Shown here: positions 1 through 7,418 of the stretch, piece by piece
Position numbering within the stretch: the stretch's first letter is position 1
Layout of the letters: the number at the start of each line of letters is the position of its first letter
Source of the DNA: Oscillospiraceae bacterium
Lineage (GTDB): Bacteria > Bacillota > Clostridia > Oscillospirales > Ruminococcaceae
Length of the DNA stretch: 17,446 bases
Direction: 5' to 3'
Assembly: GCA_003512525.1 (NCBI GenBank)
Contig: DOQG01000047.1
Span: 1-17,446, forward strand
Notes under the pieces: generated by a model
Told to the model about the DNA's origin: nothing
The model's database searches: none
What the model saw: only the letters and a program-made list of their open reading frames with translations
Program-made: the position numbers and the translations under genes

Positions 1-323
1 TGAGTTTTTCCGTCCGCCTCAACTCTGGAAGTTACGGACGGCGCCCATGAATTCACTATCCAAGGTGCTATTTTTGCGATGTCTATGAAGCCATGGTATT
101 CCCAGTTCACCATATCGTCAGTTGACAGCATAACGATGGATTTTATGTGAACATAGTCGTTCTTTCCGTCATCGCCGACTGCCTCGTATTCCTGATGGTC
201 GTTAGTGCCGTAAATATAAAGTCTGCCGTTGTACTCAACGCCTGTCGGGTCGGCGCAGAATACATTCGGCGAAATTGGATTAGCCGTATTTTCCAGCTTG
301 TAGCAATTTTCGCTTATTTTCAT
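1..323 (-). CDS. GH43-family glycoside hydrolase, N-terminal part (cut by window edge)
   Basis: About 107 residues are visible, reading leftward off the window. The start shows MKISENCYKLENT, then FCADPTGVEYNGRLYIYGTN and later SWAPSVTSR. The ADPTG.. Asp followed by a G/Y-rich first blade, and the W-A-P-S/D motif in the second blade, are hallmarks of the five-bladed GH43 fold (arabinofuranosidase, xylosidase or arabinanase activities). There is no signal peptide, so the enzyme is probably cytoplasmic and acts on imported oligosaccharides. The ATG at 321-323 is chosen because GAGGTG lies about 6 nt upstream; a second ATG at 327-329 abuts that ribosome site and is less likely. The gene diverges from the regulator at 583, which is a common arrangement for glycan-use genes. 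The exact substrate cannot be told from this fragment. Confidence 0.88.
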   Translation of the reverse strand, partial: MKISENCYKLENTANPISPNVFCADPTGVEYNGRLYIYGTNDHQEYEAVGDDGKNDYVHIKSIVMLSTDDMVNWEYHGFIDIAKIAPWIVNSWAPSVTSRVEADGKT

Positions 324-345
324 TAGCATCACCTCATTGTTTTTG

Positions 346-448
346 GGCAACACCGCGCAAAGACCATTTATTGGATTTTGTACGCGTCTTGCTTGCATCT
401 TTTCCGTCATATTGCGCAATACACGCACAATCTTTGCGCGGTATTGCC
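346..448. repeat. 103-bp element with 18-bp terminal inverted repeats
   Basis: The left end GGCAACACCGCGCAAAGA (346-363) and the inverted right end GGCAATACCGCGCAAAGA (431-448) match at 17 of 18 bases. The next bases, ACCATTTATTGGATTTT, match the internal part of the palindrome at 3725-3771 (reversed), so this is a dispersed repeat rather than a lone hairpin. It encodes nothing and resembles a MITE or other small palindromic element. No clear target-site duplication is visible. It fills the 5' part of the GH43 leader and would fold into a long hairpin in that mRNA. Confidence 0.7.
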
Positions 449-456
449 TTTATTTT

Positions 457-485
457 ATTATACACATTGCAATGCAGAAATTCAA
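457..485 (-). promoter_or_regulatory. Promoter of the GH43 gene
   Basis: Reading on the minus strand, a -35 TTGAAT (480-485) and a perfect -10 TATAAT (457-462) are separated by 17 bp. Transcription should start near 449-450, so the leader would begin almost exactly at the edge of the inverted-repeat element at 346-448. Confidence 0.72.
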
Positions 486-536
486 TAGCATATATTCATT
501 TAATCCACCTTTTAATCATAATATGCACTTTTGCTC

Positions 537-565
537 TTGACTTAAGTGCGGAATTAAGCTATACT
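537..565 (+). promoter_or_regulatory. Promoter of the regulator gene, with a dyad in the spacer
   Basis: TTGACT (537-542) and TATACT (560-565) are 17 bp apart. The stretch 541-558 is an interrupted palindrome, CTTAA - 8 nt - TTAAG, overlapping the -35 element and the spacer, a position suited to repression or autoregulation. A GGGGTGA ribosome site follows before the ATG at 583. Confidence 0.7.
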
Positions 566-582
566 GTAAACGGGGTGATATT

Positions 583-2709
583 ATGCGCAGAAGAATAGCG
601 GTCATTACTGCAAGAGCCGACGCGTCCGAACAGCGCGATATACTATACGGAATATCCGAAGCCGCATTCCGGAAAGACACCGATGTTGCGGTCTACTCAA
701 ACATATACAACCACTGGCAGGACGATGATCTGCTGAATTATGAGAACATAATTTACTCCCTGATTGAGCCGGATTTATTTGACGGCGTTATTGTCACAGC
801 CGAGGCATTCCGGGATATAACAATAATCAACGATACAATCGATAAAATAAGAGCTGCAAAAATCCCCGCCATTGTTATTGACGGGGAGATAGATGGATTT
901 AAGAGCGTTTATTCCGACGATGAAACCGACCTGGAGAAAATGACGGAACATCTGATAACGGTTCACGGTTTCACGGACATCGACATACTGACGGGAAGCA
1001 GGGACAACGCCGCTTCGCAAAAGCGTCTGAACGGCTGCAAGCGCGCATTCGGAAAGCACGGAATAAGCCTTGATAATGTCAGAGTGTATTACGGGAACTT
1101 CTGGAACGATTCCGGCGAGGAACTTGCCCGGCGGTATCTCAGCGGTGAAATTCCGCGACCTCAGGCGGTGATATGCACCAACGATTCCATGGCGTTCGGG
1201 CTGTGTGATGTTCTTTCGGAGGCAGGAGTGGATATTCCCGGCGAGCTGACAGTAACGGGCTACGACCTGACCGGCGGCGACCATACCGCAGGAAGGATAT
1301 ATCACTATCCGCTGCTGACGACTTACCGCAGAAACCGCCGTAAAATGGGACGGGACGCTGTGGGTGCTATTCTCGGCGGCAGTCCTGTTCAAGACAATTC
1401 CGACAGGTTCGTAAGCGGAAACACCTGCTCCTGCGGCATCTGCCGTTCGCATCTTTTAGATGAGCTTATCGCGGAAAAGATAGACCAGTATCACACCATT
1501 ATGAGCACCGTGGCACAGTTTTCCGGCAGGCTCACCACATCGCGTACTCTTGAGGAATACACCGGAGCGGTAAGCGAGTTTTTCTACCTGCTGCACGGCG
1601 CTGACAGGCTGTTTCTGTGCCTTGACAGCGCATGGAACAGTGAACGTTTCAATGGTGGTGAGTTCCTGTGCTGTGCGATAGGTAACGAGTATTCAGAACC
1701 TCCGATAAAGTTCAGCAGTGGCGAAACTCCCGTGCCGTTCATTACGGAGCACGATTCCCCTGCGATTTTCTATGTGAATCCCGTGTGCTTTCAGACAAGG
1801 CTTTACGGGTATACGGTGCTGGAATACAACCGCCAGGCGAGCTATGATTTCAGCTTCCGCGACTGGAACAAGACTGTTGCGGATACGCTGGAATTTCTGC
1901 GAATGAAGAATGATATCCACTATCTCACGCAATGCCAGCGGCAATCCGCGCTGTATGATTCGCTGACGGGGTTCTACAATCTTCGAGAATTTGAAAGCAT
2001 TGTGGAGGAAGCCGGGCATAACTTCTGCATTCAGGCGGTAAAGCTTAGTTTCCCGGACGGCGGAGAATACCTGTTTGGCGAAAACTACCACAGCGATATA
2101 ATCGCAGAAACAGCGTCAGCAATAAAACGTATATGCGCTCAGCATGAAATATGCTGCCGAACCGATGACAACACATTTCTTATCCTGTTCAAAAGGGAAA
2201 ACGGAATGTTTCCTGAGAAACTGAAAATATCGCTCCACAACGAGGTTTATTCACGGCACGATGAACGGCAGGTTATTATCACATACCACAGTTCCGATAA
2301 CACGCTGGTCGGAGAACTGCGCTCAGCCGTATCGCTGAATGCAGAGCACGATGTCGGTCTGATAAGCGAACGAAGAAGACTTCCGCATTATAACGAGCTT
2401 GCCGACATAAGGAACAGGATAATTTCAGTGCCTAATAAGATGCCTAAGCTTTCGGAAGTCAGCAGAAAAATGTGCGTCAGCGAGGGGCATTTCCGCTTGA
2501 TTTACCGGCAGTGCTTTGATGTAAGTTACAACCGCGACTGCATAAATTCAAGGGTAATGAAAGCCTGCTACTTACTGTATTCTACCGCCATGAGCATTTA
2601 TGCGACAGCAGTAAGCTGCGGTTACGATGATGAAAAATTCTTCTCACGGCAGTTCAGGCAGGTGACCGGATTTTCTCCGGCAGAATACAGAAAAAAGATA
2701 CTGCGGTGA
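583..2709 (+). CDS. AraC-type transcriptional regulator with LacI-like sensor and degenerate GGDEF-like domain
   Basis: The protein has 708 residues. Residues 1 to about 280 look like a periplasmic-binding-protein-type sensor of the LacI/GalR kind: RRIAVITA at the start, FDGVIVTAEAF, IPAIVIDGE, and the CTNDSMAFGLCDVL and VTGYD motifs. A middle region follows, then about 458-600 begins with SALYDSLTGFYNLREFE, the opening of a GGDEF domain, but the catalytic GG(D/E)EF loop is replaced by RTDDNTFLIL, so cyclase activity is unlikely. Residues about 605-708 are an AraC helix-turn-helix ending CGYDDEKFFSRQFRQVTGFS. It probably binds a sugar and switches the divergent GH43 gene; the ligand is unknown. 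The GGGGTGA ribosome site supports this ATG. A terminator follows at 2765-2802. Confidence 0.88.
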   Translation: MRRRIAVITARADASEQRDILYGISEAAFRKDTDVAVYSNIYNHWQDDDLLNYENIIYSLIEPDLFDGVIVTAEAFRDITIINDTIDKIRAAKIPAIVIDGEIDGFKSVYSDDETDLEKMTEHLITVHGFTDIDILTGSRDNAASQKRLNGCKRAFGKHGISLDNVRVYYGNFWNDSGEELARRYLSGEIPRPQAVICTNDSMAFGLCDVLSEAGVDIPGELTVTGYDLTGGDHTAGRIYHYPLLTTYRRNRRKMGRDAVGAILGGSPVQDNSDRFVSGNTCSCGICRSHLLDELIAEKIDQYHTIMSTVAQFSGRLTTSRTLEEYTGAVSEFFYLLHGADRLFLCLDSAWNSERFNGGEFLCCAIGNEYSEPPIKFSSGETPVPFITEHDSPAIFYVNPVCFQTRLYGYTVLEYNRQASYDFSFRDWNKTVADTLEFLRMKNDIHYLTQCQRQSALYDSLTGFYNLREFESIVEEAGHNFCIQAVKLSFPDGGEYLFGENYHSDIIAETASAIKRICAQHEICCRTDDNTFLILFKRENGMFPEKLKISLHNEVYSRHDERQVIITYHSSDNTLVGELRSAVSLNAEHDVGLISERRRLPHYNELADIRNRIISVPNKMPKLSEVSRKMCVSEGHFRLIYRQCFDVSYNRDCINSRVMKACYLLYSTAMSIYATAVSCGYDDEKFFSRQFRQVTGFSPAEYRKKILR

Positions 2710-2764
2710 CGGCAAGAATATTGTGATGATCAATAAACGACAGACCGAGGCGCTGTAAAAAAAT

Positions 2765-2802
2765 AAGACTGCCATCTCAAAAAACGAGACGGGAGTCTTT
2801 TT
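2765..2802 (+). terminator. Rho-independent terminator after the regulator
   Basis: A stem of GACTGCCATCTC against GAGACGGGAGTC (two mismatches) with an A-rich loop is followed by TTTTT. It lies 56 nt past the regulator stop. Confidence 0.7.
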
Positions 2803-2882
2803 CGTGGTATGATTTACTTGAAATGAAAAATCATCCACAAGAACATTATCCACCATATCAGCTGAGATTTCCGGTAGAAATA

Positions 2883-2912
2883 GGGTAACACCGCACAAAG
2901 CCCATAAATTAG
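2883..2912 (+). repeat. Half-copy of the palindromic repeat (left flank of the transposase scrap)
   Basis: GGTAACACCGCACAAAG followed by CCCATAAATT matches the left end of the 346-448 element and the arm of the 3725-3771 palindrome with a few substitutions. No inverted partner lies directly beside it. The nearest is the repeat at 3725-3771, so the two could be the ends of a roughly 890-bp unit. Its upstream edge also supplies the stop of a 21-codon remnant reading frame (2823-2888). Confidence 0.55.
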
Positions 2913-3221
2913 AAATTAAGCAAATATATAATCACTACCGCAAGCATTGGCTCGGGGCATTCTGGGAAGAAAACGGTGTTGAAGTGATACCGACTGTATG
3001 CTGGAGCGATGAAAAGTCTTTTGAATGGTGCTTTGACGGTGAGCCTGTCGGCGGTACAGTAGCGGTATCTTCTGTGGGTACGCAGAACAGCAAGACCGCA
3101 AAAGCGGCATTTCTGACAGGTTACGAGGCTATGTGCGACAGGCTCAGGTCCGAAGCAATATTGTTTTACGGAAACGTGCCTGAGGAATGTAAAGGGAATA
3201 TCATGCGGGTAAAGAGGTATA
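2909..3221 (+). pseudogene. DUF4417-family protein remnant
   Basis: The reading frame is open through this stretch and shows YNHYRKHWLGAFWEENGV, then IPTVCWSDEKSFEWCFDG, GTVAVSSVGTQ and ILFYGNVPEECKGNI. This series matches DUF4417, a family of unknown function often found near phage or plasmid genes. The usual N-terminal third, with the conserved cysteine-rich part, is missing, and the C-terminus runs without a stop into transposase sequence at about 3222. The only in-frame start downstream is GTG at 2984, with no convincing ribosome site. I read it as a gene fragment left by insertion or deletion. The family call comes from recalled motifs, so it is moderately sure. Confidence 0.6.
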
Positions 3222-3643
3222 ATTGTACGATCATAGACTTGCACGACCTTAGCGTTATTGCAAGCGTCAGTGGAAGAAATATTACAGCCGAGCTTGGAAG
3301 CCGGACTCTTTCCAAGGCAATAAGTCAGCACCCATGGGTGCTGAAAAACGGCGTTGTTCTGCACAGCGACCGGGGCTCTCAATATACTTCAAAGGAATTC
3401 ACCGACTATTGTTCAGCTTACAATGTAACCCAGAGCATGAGCCGTGCCGGTTGCCCTTATGACAACGCTCCGATGGAACGTTACTTCAACACTTTGAAAA
3501 GCGAACTCATTTATCGGCATTCATACAGTTGCGAGGATAAATTGTTCTCCGACATTGAGAATTATGTTCTGCTTTGGTACAATTCCGTCAGACCTCATTC
3601 TTTTAATAACAGTCTTACTCCTTGGCAGAAACGCTTGACTTGA
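3222..3643 (+). pseudogene. IS3-family transposase (OrfB), catalytic C-terminal fragment
   Basis: From CTIIDLHDLSVIASVSGRNI onward the sequence is the integrase core of an IS3-type transposase (IS150/IS3 group). All three catalytic acids are present: Asp in TIIDL (codon 3236), Asp in LHSDRGSQYTS and Glu in DNAPMERYFNTLKSE, with 35 residues between the second Asp and the Glu (D35E). The C-terminus, VLLWYNSVRPHSFNNSLTP, is also typical. The N-terminal helix-turn-helix OrfA and the first part of OrfB are gone, replaced in frame by the DUF4417 fragment, so the element should be unable to move itself. The tail after the stop resembles common right-end sequence of such elements. Confidence 0.85.
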
Positions 3644-3686
3644 TCTTTTGGGGAAGGTGTTACAATTTTGCTTGACAAGAACAATG

Positions 3687-3723
3687 AAAAAGGAGCGACC
3701 GGTTGCGGAACGCCCCTTTTCTT
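3687..3723. terminator. Hairpin terminator downstream of the transposase fragment
   Basis: AAAAGGAGCG (3687-3696) pairs with CGCCCCTTTT (3711-3720) with one mismatch and a GC-rich inner part, followed by CTT. The A-rich left flank gives a T-run on the other strand, so it may work in both directions. Confidence 0.6.
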
Positions 3724-3724
3724 A

Positions 3725-3771
3725 GGCAACACCGCACAAAATCCGGAAAATGGTCTTTGTGTGGTGTCGCT
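3725..3771. repeat. 47-bp palindromic repeat
   Basis: GGCAACACCGCACAAA (3725-3740) faces TTTGTGTGGTGTCGC (3756-3770), with an inner ATCCGG...TGGTC part, so nearly the whole unit folds on itself. Its reverse strand, CACAAAGACCATTTTCCGG, matches the interior of the 346-448 element. It sits 20 bp past the stop of the minus-strand beta-propeller gene and could act as a 3'-end hairpin there. Confidence 0.65.
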
Positions 3772-3790
3772 CTTATATTTCTTATGTAAC

Positions 3791-5971
3791 TTACTTTGCC
3801 AGAACAACAGACAGCTTTATTTCTCTCTCGGCTTCGCTAATGTCAGCCGCACCGCCGTCCTCTATAACTACCTGCACCTCGTACAGCTTGTCAGCAGAAA
3901 GCTCGGACGGAACTTCGCCGCTCTCGGTCTTTATGCTCCACAGCTCATCGGAAAGCTCGGTCAGCCTGCCGTCCGCACCGTATGCGTATAGACTGAATTC
4001 ATCCGCGTTGCCTGTCAGACCGTTCATGCGGATGGCTACAGTAGTGCTCGGGTGAACGTTCTCCACCGTAATAGTATTCAGCCAGCCCGAAACAGTCCCC
4101 TTCCCGCCGTCGGAAACGAACTCCTCCTGCGAAAGCACGTTTCTGTTCGCATTGTCAAGGTCGACCTGCCTGTACGGCATCTCCGGCAGATATACAAATC
4201 TGTCCTGAAGCCTTAAAAGCTCCAGATATCCCGTGGGGCAGTAAAGCGAGTTGCCGCTGTTCCCCGCGTACATTCCTATTGCCATGTTGTTGTAGCCGTA
4301 TTTCGAAGCAACATCCACGCTGAGAACCGTTTCGCCTGTTTCAAAGTCCAGCACGATGTACTGCCACATCCCTGTTTTGAGATCCTGGACATAGCCGTAA
4401 ATGTACCCCGTAGCGGTCGAAAGCTTCATCATAGATGTGTCACGCAGGTCGTTTCTGCACCATACGCTCTTCATTTCGTAGCCGCTGTCAGTCTTTATTG
4501 TGTCCACGCGCTCAACACCCGGATACAGCATCTTGTTGCCCTTTGTGAGCCAGTTCTTGTCGTAAATGTTTTCGTAGCTCTGTATCGAGGAGTCGTTGTC
4601 GGGCTTTGCAAGGTTGGGACTTCCTGCGCCGAACCAGTTGCATACTATCGTGCTTACTGTGCCGCTGCCGTTGTCGTACACTATCGCGGAGTTCTCGATT
4701 GATACCTGCATATCGTCGGGAAGCTCATCAATTACGGGCATACTTGCCACCTTTTCGCCCGTTTTCATGTCAAGCGCTATGAGATTCACCGGCTTCTGAT
4801 TGTCCGTGAACATGACAAGGTCCTTCGTAAGCGACGGAGAGCAGCCGCCTCCCCATGCAAGACCGCCGCCCGTGACAGTATCGCCCTCAGCGCTGTCCTT
4901 GGCGCCTACGCTCTCGTAGGGAGTGCTCCACACCTTATTCACGCCGCCGTCTGCGGTGAAGAGATAGCAGTTCTGATTTGTAAGGATGACCGCGCCGTCC
5001 TTCGAAGCCGCGATGCCGTTCTCCGCGCCCTCTCCCGCTACAAGCTCATAAACGAAAACCGCCTTGGAAAGGTCCGTGTTGCCGCCCGCGAGTATCTCGT
5101 CTATCGCCGCACGTGAAATGTATCCAACCGCGCCCGTCTGCTTCCTGTCGGGATAAATTCTGAATCCGCCCGTCGCAAACCACAGATTTCCGTCATAGTC
5201 GAACACGACCGACAGCAGGTTCTGGTCGAGAGTTTTTCCGAGCGCCTTCTCTGCAACAGCCTTTATGTCAATGTCAAGCACCTTCACAAACTCGGGCAGA
5301 ACGTTTCCGTCATCATCCGTTGTGCGTAGCATGAGAACATGGTTGTTGCTGGTCGGGCAGACTATCCTGTTGCTTTCATCCACAAAGGAATAGGAACTCT
5401 GTATCACATACCCGCCGCCGTCATGCTGCTTCGGTGAGAAATAGCCGAGCGTCTGCGAGGTTTCGGCGTTGATGTCGCGGATGGCTATGCCGCCGAGAAG
5501 CGGCACCACAGAATGCCCGTATGTATCAAAAAATACTGCCGGCGAAGCGTTGGCGTTCTGCTTTTCATACGAAACGTTCACCTCGGGATAAATTCCTATC
5601 GGAAATACATCGTCGCTCGAATCGGTGTTGTAACAGTCGTGGTGGATGTTCGCGTCACCGCTCGCCATGTATGGGTTTTCGTCCACAGCCTTGGCGGTAA
5701 GCGGCTTCGGCGTGAGCGCCGTGCTGCCATCAGCGCCTGTTTTGGCGGGTTGAGTGGATTCGGTTCCATCGGGTTTAACTTCGGATTCGGTGATTTTTGT
5801 GATTTCCGCCTCGGAGATGTTTGAAGATTCCGCCTCGGAGATGCTTGAAGATTCCGCCTCGGAAATATTCCGAGCGTCCGTTCCGTTTTTGATGAGCAGT
5901 CCCGTTGTGCAGCAAAGTCCTGCGGCAAGAACCGCAGCGGTCGCTGTAAGCGCGATAGTTGATTTGTTCAT
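3791..5971 (-). CDS. Secreted or membrane-anchored beta-propeller-like protein
   Basis: The protein has 726 residues. The start is the ATG at 5969-5971, with a GGAGG site 7-8 nt upstream; the frame stays open further up, but that stretch lies over the promoter. Residues about 4-24 form a hydrophobic N-terminal segment (signal anchor or signal peptide), followed by a Ser/Glu-rich linker with three SEAESS-type repeats and a Thr/Lys-rich stretch. From about residue 120 to 620 the chain shows recurring beta-strand blocks such as YDGNLWFATGGF, KDGAVILTNQNCYLF, LIALDMKTGEKV and YIVLDFETGETVLSVD, like PQQ- or WD-type propeller blades. A beta-rich C-terminal domain follows. I do not recognise a named family. 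It has its own promoter and lies downstream of a two-component pair on the same strand. Confidence 0.8.
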   Translation of the reverse strand: MNKSTIALTATAAVLAAGLCCTTGLLIKNGTDARNISEAESSSISEAESSNISEAEITKITESEVKPDGTESTQPAKTGADGSTALTPKPLTAKAVDENPYMASGDANIHHDCYNTDSSDDVFPIGIYPEVNVSYEKQNANASPAVFFDTYGHSVVPLLGGIAIRDINAETSQTLGYFSPKQHDGGGYVIQSSYSFVDESNRIVCPTSNNHVLMLRTTDDDGNVLPEFVKVLDIDIKAVAEKALGKTLDQNLLSVVFDYDGNLWFATGGFRIYPDRKQTGAVGYISRAAIDEILAGGNTDLSKAVFVYELVAGEGAENGIAASKDGAVILTNQNCYLFTADGGVNKVWSTPYESVGAKDSAEGDTVTGGGLAWGGGCSPSLTKDLVMFTDNQKPVNLIALDMKTGEKVASMPVIDELPDDMQVSIENSAIVYDNGSGTVSTIVCNWFGAGSPNLAKPDNDSSIQSYENIYDKNWLTKGNKMLYPGVERVDTIKTDSGYEMKSVWCRNDLRDTSMMKLSTATGYIYGYVQDLKTGMWQYIVLDFETGETVLSVDVASKYGYNNMAIGMYAGNSGNSLYCPTGYLELLRLQDRFVYLPEMPYRQVDLDNANRNVLSQEEFVSDGGKGTVSGWLNTITVENVHPSTTVAIRMNGLTGNADEFSLYAYGADGRLTELSDELWSIKTESGEVPSELSADKLYEVQVVIEDGGAADISEAEREIKLSVVLAK
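5804..5871. repeat. 24-bp tandem repeat inside the beta-propeller gene
   Basis: Two near-identical 24-bp units (5804-5827 and 5828-5851) differ at one base, and a partial third copy runs to about 5871. In the protein they give repeated ISEAESS(S/N) blocks in the linker after the hydrophobic N-terminal segment. The unit length is a multiple of three, so copy changes would only lengthen or shorten the linker. Confidence 0.8.
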
Positions 5972-6001
5972 AAAATATCCTCCGTAAATTTCGTTTGCGT
6001 A

Positions 6002-6030
6002 ATTATAGCATTTTCTGCCTGCGTTTACAA
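6002..6030 (-). promoter_or_regulatory. Promoter of the beta-propeller gene
   Basis: On the minus strand, TTGTAA (6025-6030) and TATAAT (6002-6007) are exactly 17 bp apart, with the start codon about 30 nt below the -10. Together with the terminator at 6070-6100 it separates this gene from the kinase operon. Confidence 0.7.
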
Positions 6031-6061
6031 TGCTTTCTGCGTGAATGCGCACCGAAACTGC

Positions 6062-6100
6062 GCGAAAATCCCCCCGCACCTTTCAATGCGGGGGGAAAAA
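6062..6100 (-). terminator. Strong terminator after the kinase operon
   Basis: A perfect 9-bp stem, CCCCCCGCA (6070-6078) and TGCGGGGGG (6087-6095), has an 8-nt loop and is followed on the minus strand by ATTTTC. Its plus-strand exit is AAAAA. It begins a few bases past the kinase stop at 6101-6103. Confidence 0.85.
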
Positions 6101-7417
6101 TCAGATATTCAGCAGAATGCTCACCCTGAAAATATTGTTCTCTGTTTCGACCGTCATCTGCCCGTGGTATTTGTTCGCAACGCTTCTCACAGAAGCCAGC
6201 CCTATGCCTGTGTCCTTTATCTTGTCGGAAAATATGCCGCCGCTGCGGCGGTTTATCTCGCCGTTGTACGGATTTTCCACCACAATGCCTATCATTGCGG
6301 GACTTATTTGTCTGCATATCACCGTCACCGTGCGCTGCACCGGCGGGAGCTTGCATACCGCAGTGACGGCGTTTTCTACAAGGTTTCCGAGGGTCATGCA
6401 CAGATCCGACTGCACGTCGGGCAGCTCCTGCGGAAGCATAAGCCGCCACGCTATCTTCGCCCCGCTCTCCCTCGCGGAAAGGTCGTAATACCCCGCGATG
6501 GCGTCCACCGCAGCATTTGCACAGAACATGGTGCGCTCGTCGCCGAGTTCCTTTTCGTACCTGCTTATGTACTGCCGCAGATCCTCCGTCCTGTCCGAAC
6601 CTGCAAGCCCCGATATCACCCTGATGTGCTGACGGAAATCATGCCGCTGCTGCCTGCTTCGCTCCATATAGCCCCGAAGTTGCTCGTATCTTCGCGATTC
6701 GATCGCAAGCAGGCGGTTTTCGCGCTCAAGGCTAATATTCCGCACAAACTCCCGCGCAATGCGGTAAAACAGGAATATCGAAAAGAAAAAAGCGCCGAAC
6801 GATATCCCCGCAAGCACCACAGATATTCTGAACACGCGGTTTACAAGTATCGTCGCGGGGTCGCTGGGAACTATCATGATATACAGTAGCGTGAACCCCA
6901 TGGGTATCACCCACACCACACGCCATATATGCTCGTAGCAGAATTTCTCAATAAGCCACCTTACCCATCTCACCGCGACCGCGCAGTACACCGCGCACAC
7001 CGCCGCCCCGCATACAAGGCATATAAGCGAGGTAGATGCAAGGCACACCGTTTCGGGATCGTCCACCTCGGCGGCAGCGTTCAGTATCACCGACAACATT
7101 ACGCACACCGACATAAGCAGCGACGCGGTGAAAAATACGAACGCCGTCTTTCCGAGTGATATCCTGTCCTTCAGCCGCAAATAATACAGCACAAAAAACA
7201 GCACCGCGGTCGGAATAAGCAAAAGGTTGCTGTCAAGTGAAAATACCGTGCATATCAGCGCCGAAGCGGCGGACACCGCACTTATCGCCGCAAACGCCGA
7301 AACTGCCGCAGTAAACGGCTTTTCAAGCATACGAATTATCGGCGCGAAGCACATCGCAGCGGCGGGATACAGCGACGCGAAATCCAAAAAATACCGAATA
7401 AAAATCTCGATCCGCAT
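6101..7417 (-). CDS. GHKL-type sensor histidine kinase (AgrC/LytS-like)
   Basis: The protein has 438 residues. The N-terminal half (about 1-225) is very hydrophobic with roughly six to seven membrane segments, as in peptide- or cell-envelope-sensing AgrC-like kinases. A linker helix follows (FVRNISLERENRLLAIESRR), then the phospho-acceptor region QQRHDFRQH with His259, the N-box GNLVENA at 344-350 and the G-box TGIGLAS at 403-409, giving a HATPase_c_5/GHKL ATP-binding domain. It should phosphorylate the response regulator encoded just upstream: that gene's TGA and this ATG are separated by one base (TGATATG), with the ribosome site GAGG inside the upstream gene, so the two are translationally coupled. 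The stimulus is unknown, and no precursor-peptide gene is evident beside it. Confidence 0.9.
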   Translation of the reverse strand: MRIEIFIRYFLDFASLYPAAAMCFAPIIRMLEKPFTAAVSAFAAISAVSAASALICTVFSLDSNLLLIPTAVLFFVLYYLRLKDRISLGKTAFVFFTASLLMSVCVMLSVILNAAAEVDDPETVCLASTSLICLVCGAAVCAVYCAVAVRWVRWLIEKFCYEHIWRVVWVIPMGFTLLYIMIVPSDPATILVNRVFRISVVLAGISFGAFFFSIFLFYRIAREFVRNISLERENRLLAIESRRYEQLRGYMERSRQQRHDFRQHIRVISGLAGSDRTEDLRQYISRYEKELGDERTMFCANAAVDAIAGYYDLSARESGAKIAWRLMLPQELPDVQSDLCMTLGNLVENAVTAVCKLPPVQRTVTVICRQISPAMIGIVVENPYNGEINRRSGGIFSDKIKDTGIGLASVRSVANKYHGQMTVETENNIFRVSILLNI

Positions 7418-7418
7418 A

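Noticed and set aside
775..1452. 225-codon open frame on the minus strand inside the regulator gene
   Set aside because: It lies wholly within a well-supported plus-strand gene, has no recognisable domain and no ribosome site.
2823..2888. 21-codon frame MKNHPQEHYPPYQLRFPVEIG ending inside a repeat copy
   Set aside because: Too short and without a ribosome site; possibly the tail of a lost gene, but I cannot identify it.
6041..6889. 282-codon open frame on the plus strand opposite the sensor kinase
   Set aside because: It mirrors the GC-rich kinase gene, is His/Arg-rich with no domain, and crosses the terminator at 6070-6095.
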